A stretch of DNA of 5,678 bases, taken from NCBI GenBank assembly GCA_020849575.1, contig JADLFY010000116.1:1-5678 (forward strand). The letters are read 5' to 3'. Positions 4,833 to 5,678 of this stretch are shown piece by piece; position 1 is the first letter of the stretch, and each line of letters starts with the position of its first letter. The position numbers were made by a program, and so were the translations under genes. This DNA comes from Candidatus Peregrinibacteria bacterium. Its GTDB lineage: Bacteria > Patescibacteriota > Gracilibacteria > UBA1369. The notes under the pieces are model-generated. The model saw only the letters and a list, made by a program, of their open reading frames with translations. It was not told the origin of the DNA and ran no database searches.

Positions 4833-5678
4833 ATGAAAATTCGCTTAAATCAAAGTGTTCTAAGCCATATCCCGGGTATAAATTACACCGTAATTCTGAT
4901 CAAAAACGCCAATAATCTCCGCAAAATCTCCAATTTAGGCCAATTAGTCAGGGGAGCGGCTGTCGTTGCCAAAAATGAATTAAAAAAAGCCGAAAAAAGA
5001 GATTTATTAAATCGTGTCAGCGAGCTGACCTTGGAAGATGGTTCTTTGCTGACTGAAAGTTACATTCTGGGTGCCAAAATCAAAAAAATTCAAAACGGCA
5101 AAGATATTGAAGGAGCAGACAATCTGACCAATCTGGTTAATCTGCTTTCCTTAAAATATTTTTTACCTATTCATGGCGCCGATCTTGATCAGACGGAAAA
5201 AGACCTGATTCTGGATCTTTACCAGCCTAAAAAAGGCAAAAAAACTCCTGAATTGGATTTCTCTGCCCAAACTAAACATATCGTTATCTGGTTCCCCAAT
5301 TTAGCTGGTCTTCAGGACGAAGCCATCGACCAGTTAATCTCCGAAATTAATGTATTAGTCAGCAAATATCTCCAAACCCAGATTTCCGAAGTCTATCATT
5401 TAGGTGCCGAGCATCTGGAAGTAGACCTTGGCTACACCTCAGAAAAAGAATTAATTTACCAAGCCAATCATCCCACTCCCTCACCGGCCACCCCGCCCAC
5501 ACCAGCTGAGTCACCCCTATCATCCCACCCCGCCCCATCCGCCGACAACCTTCCCACCGATCTCAATAACCCTGCCTCCCCCGACTCTTCAACCGACTCC
5601 AATACTCCTTCCACCGCTACCACTTCTACTGACAGTCTCCCTGGCGACGGCACTCCCACTCATCCCGATGAAGCAGAA
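4833..5678 (+). CDS. B3/B4 (tRNA-synthetase-editing-like) domain protein with Pro/Ser/Thr-rich extension, 3' end outside window
   Basis: This frame stays open for 282 codons from ATG 4833 to the window edge. Residues 1-200 resemble the B3/B4 domain found in the phenylalanyl-tRNA synthetase beta subunit, where it hydrolyses mischarged tRNA, and in free-standing homologues. The support is INYTVILIKNANN (16-28), a middle helix with GAAVVAKNELKKAEKRD (41-57), the typical NLTNLVNLLSLKYFLPIHGADLD segment (97-119), then TKHIVIWFPNLAG (147-159) and the helix DEAIDQLISEINVLVSKYL (162-180). From about residue 213 (nt 5469) the sequence becomes low-complexity, rich in Pro, Ser, Thr, Ala and Asp, and C-rich in base composition. 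This is probably a flexible linker to a further domain beyond the window. It may be a free-standing trans-editing factor or the N-terminus of a larger synthetase-like protein; it lacks the other PheT domains here. No Shine-Dalgarno precedes the start. Confidence 0.75.
   Translation, partial: MKIRLNQSVLSHIPGINYTVILIKNANNLRKISNLGQLVRGAAVVAKNELKKAEKRDLLNRVSELTLEDGSLLTESYILGAKIKKIQNGKDIEGADNLTNLVNLLSLKYFLPIHGADLDQTEKDLILDLYQPKKGKKTPELDFSAQTKHIVIWFPNLAGLQDEAIDQLISEINVLVSKYLQTQISEVYHLGAEHLEVDLGYTSEKELIYQANHPTPSPATPPTPAESPLSSHPAPSADNLPTDLNNPASPDSSTDSNTPSTATTSTDSLPGDGTPTHPDEAE
5469..5678 (+). repeat. Low-complexity, C-rich coding stretch (Pro/Ser/Thr linker)
   Basis: At least 70 codons of the B3/B4 gene are biased to Pro, Ser, Thr, Ala and Asp, without an exact repeat unit. 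The plus strand is strongly C over G, unlike the A-rich coding sequence just before it. This is the signature of a disordered linker or a stalk. The region continues past the window edge. Confidence 0.7.

Noticed and set aside
5468..5659. Minus-strand 63-aa Gly/Val/Glu-rich open frame
   Set aside because: It is the reverse of the C-rich Pro/Ser/Thr linker; such composition leaves the antisense frame open by chance.

Overview
The window is AT-rich bacterial DNA carrying six protein-coding genes, four complete and two cut by the window edges. No mobile element, CRISPR array, rRNA or tRNA is visible. All genes read with the standard bacterial code: one ends in TGA, and none has an internal TGA. 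None of the five visible starts has a Shine-Dalgarno sequence, and four of them sit about 15-25 nt downstream of a sigma-70-like promoter. These traits, an LPKTG-anchored surface protein and a peptidoglycan gene suggest a Gram-positive-type bacterium or a candidate-phyla (Patescibacteria/CPR-like) lineage. That placement is an inference, because no phylogenetic marker was compared.

Layout: the 3' third of murA (2-454, +) runs into the window from the left. A 96-bp gap follows with a strong promoter inside four regularly spaced, alternately oriented CGTGAAT half-sites. This drives a Fic-domain protein (551-1441, +) that carries both a self-inhibitory motif and a C-terminal DNA-binding-like domain. 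A second promoter precedes a 197-aa protein (1497-2090, +) that resembles the small module associated with gluconate 2-dehydrogenase and GMC oxidoreductases. It collides tail to tail, with an 8-bp overlap, with a minus-strand gene for a stand-alone ComEC-type metallo-beta-lactamase-fold hydrolase (2083-2925, -). Next on the minus strand, behind a strong hairpin terminator (3012-3041), is a 515-aa secreted protein with two fibronectin-III-like and two SbsA-like Ig modules and an LPKTG sorting signal (3087-4634, -). A 198-bp divergent promoter region separates it from a plus-strand gene (4833 to the window end). That gene encodes a B3/B4 (tRNA-synthetase-editing-like) domain followed by a Pro/Ser/Thr-rich extension that is still open at the edge.

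The genes do not form one obvious pathway. Three concern the cell envelope or export (murA, the MBL hydrolase with its membrane anchor, the LPKTG protein). One is a probable AMPylator or regulator (Fic), one is related to translation quality control (B3/B4), and one is a possible redox accessory. The most distinctive signal is the fic promoter: its half-site array together with the DNA-binding-like tail of Fic points to a self-regulated unit.
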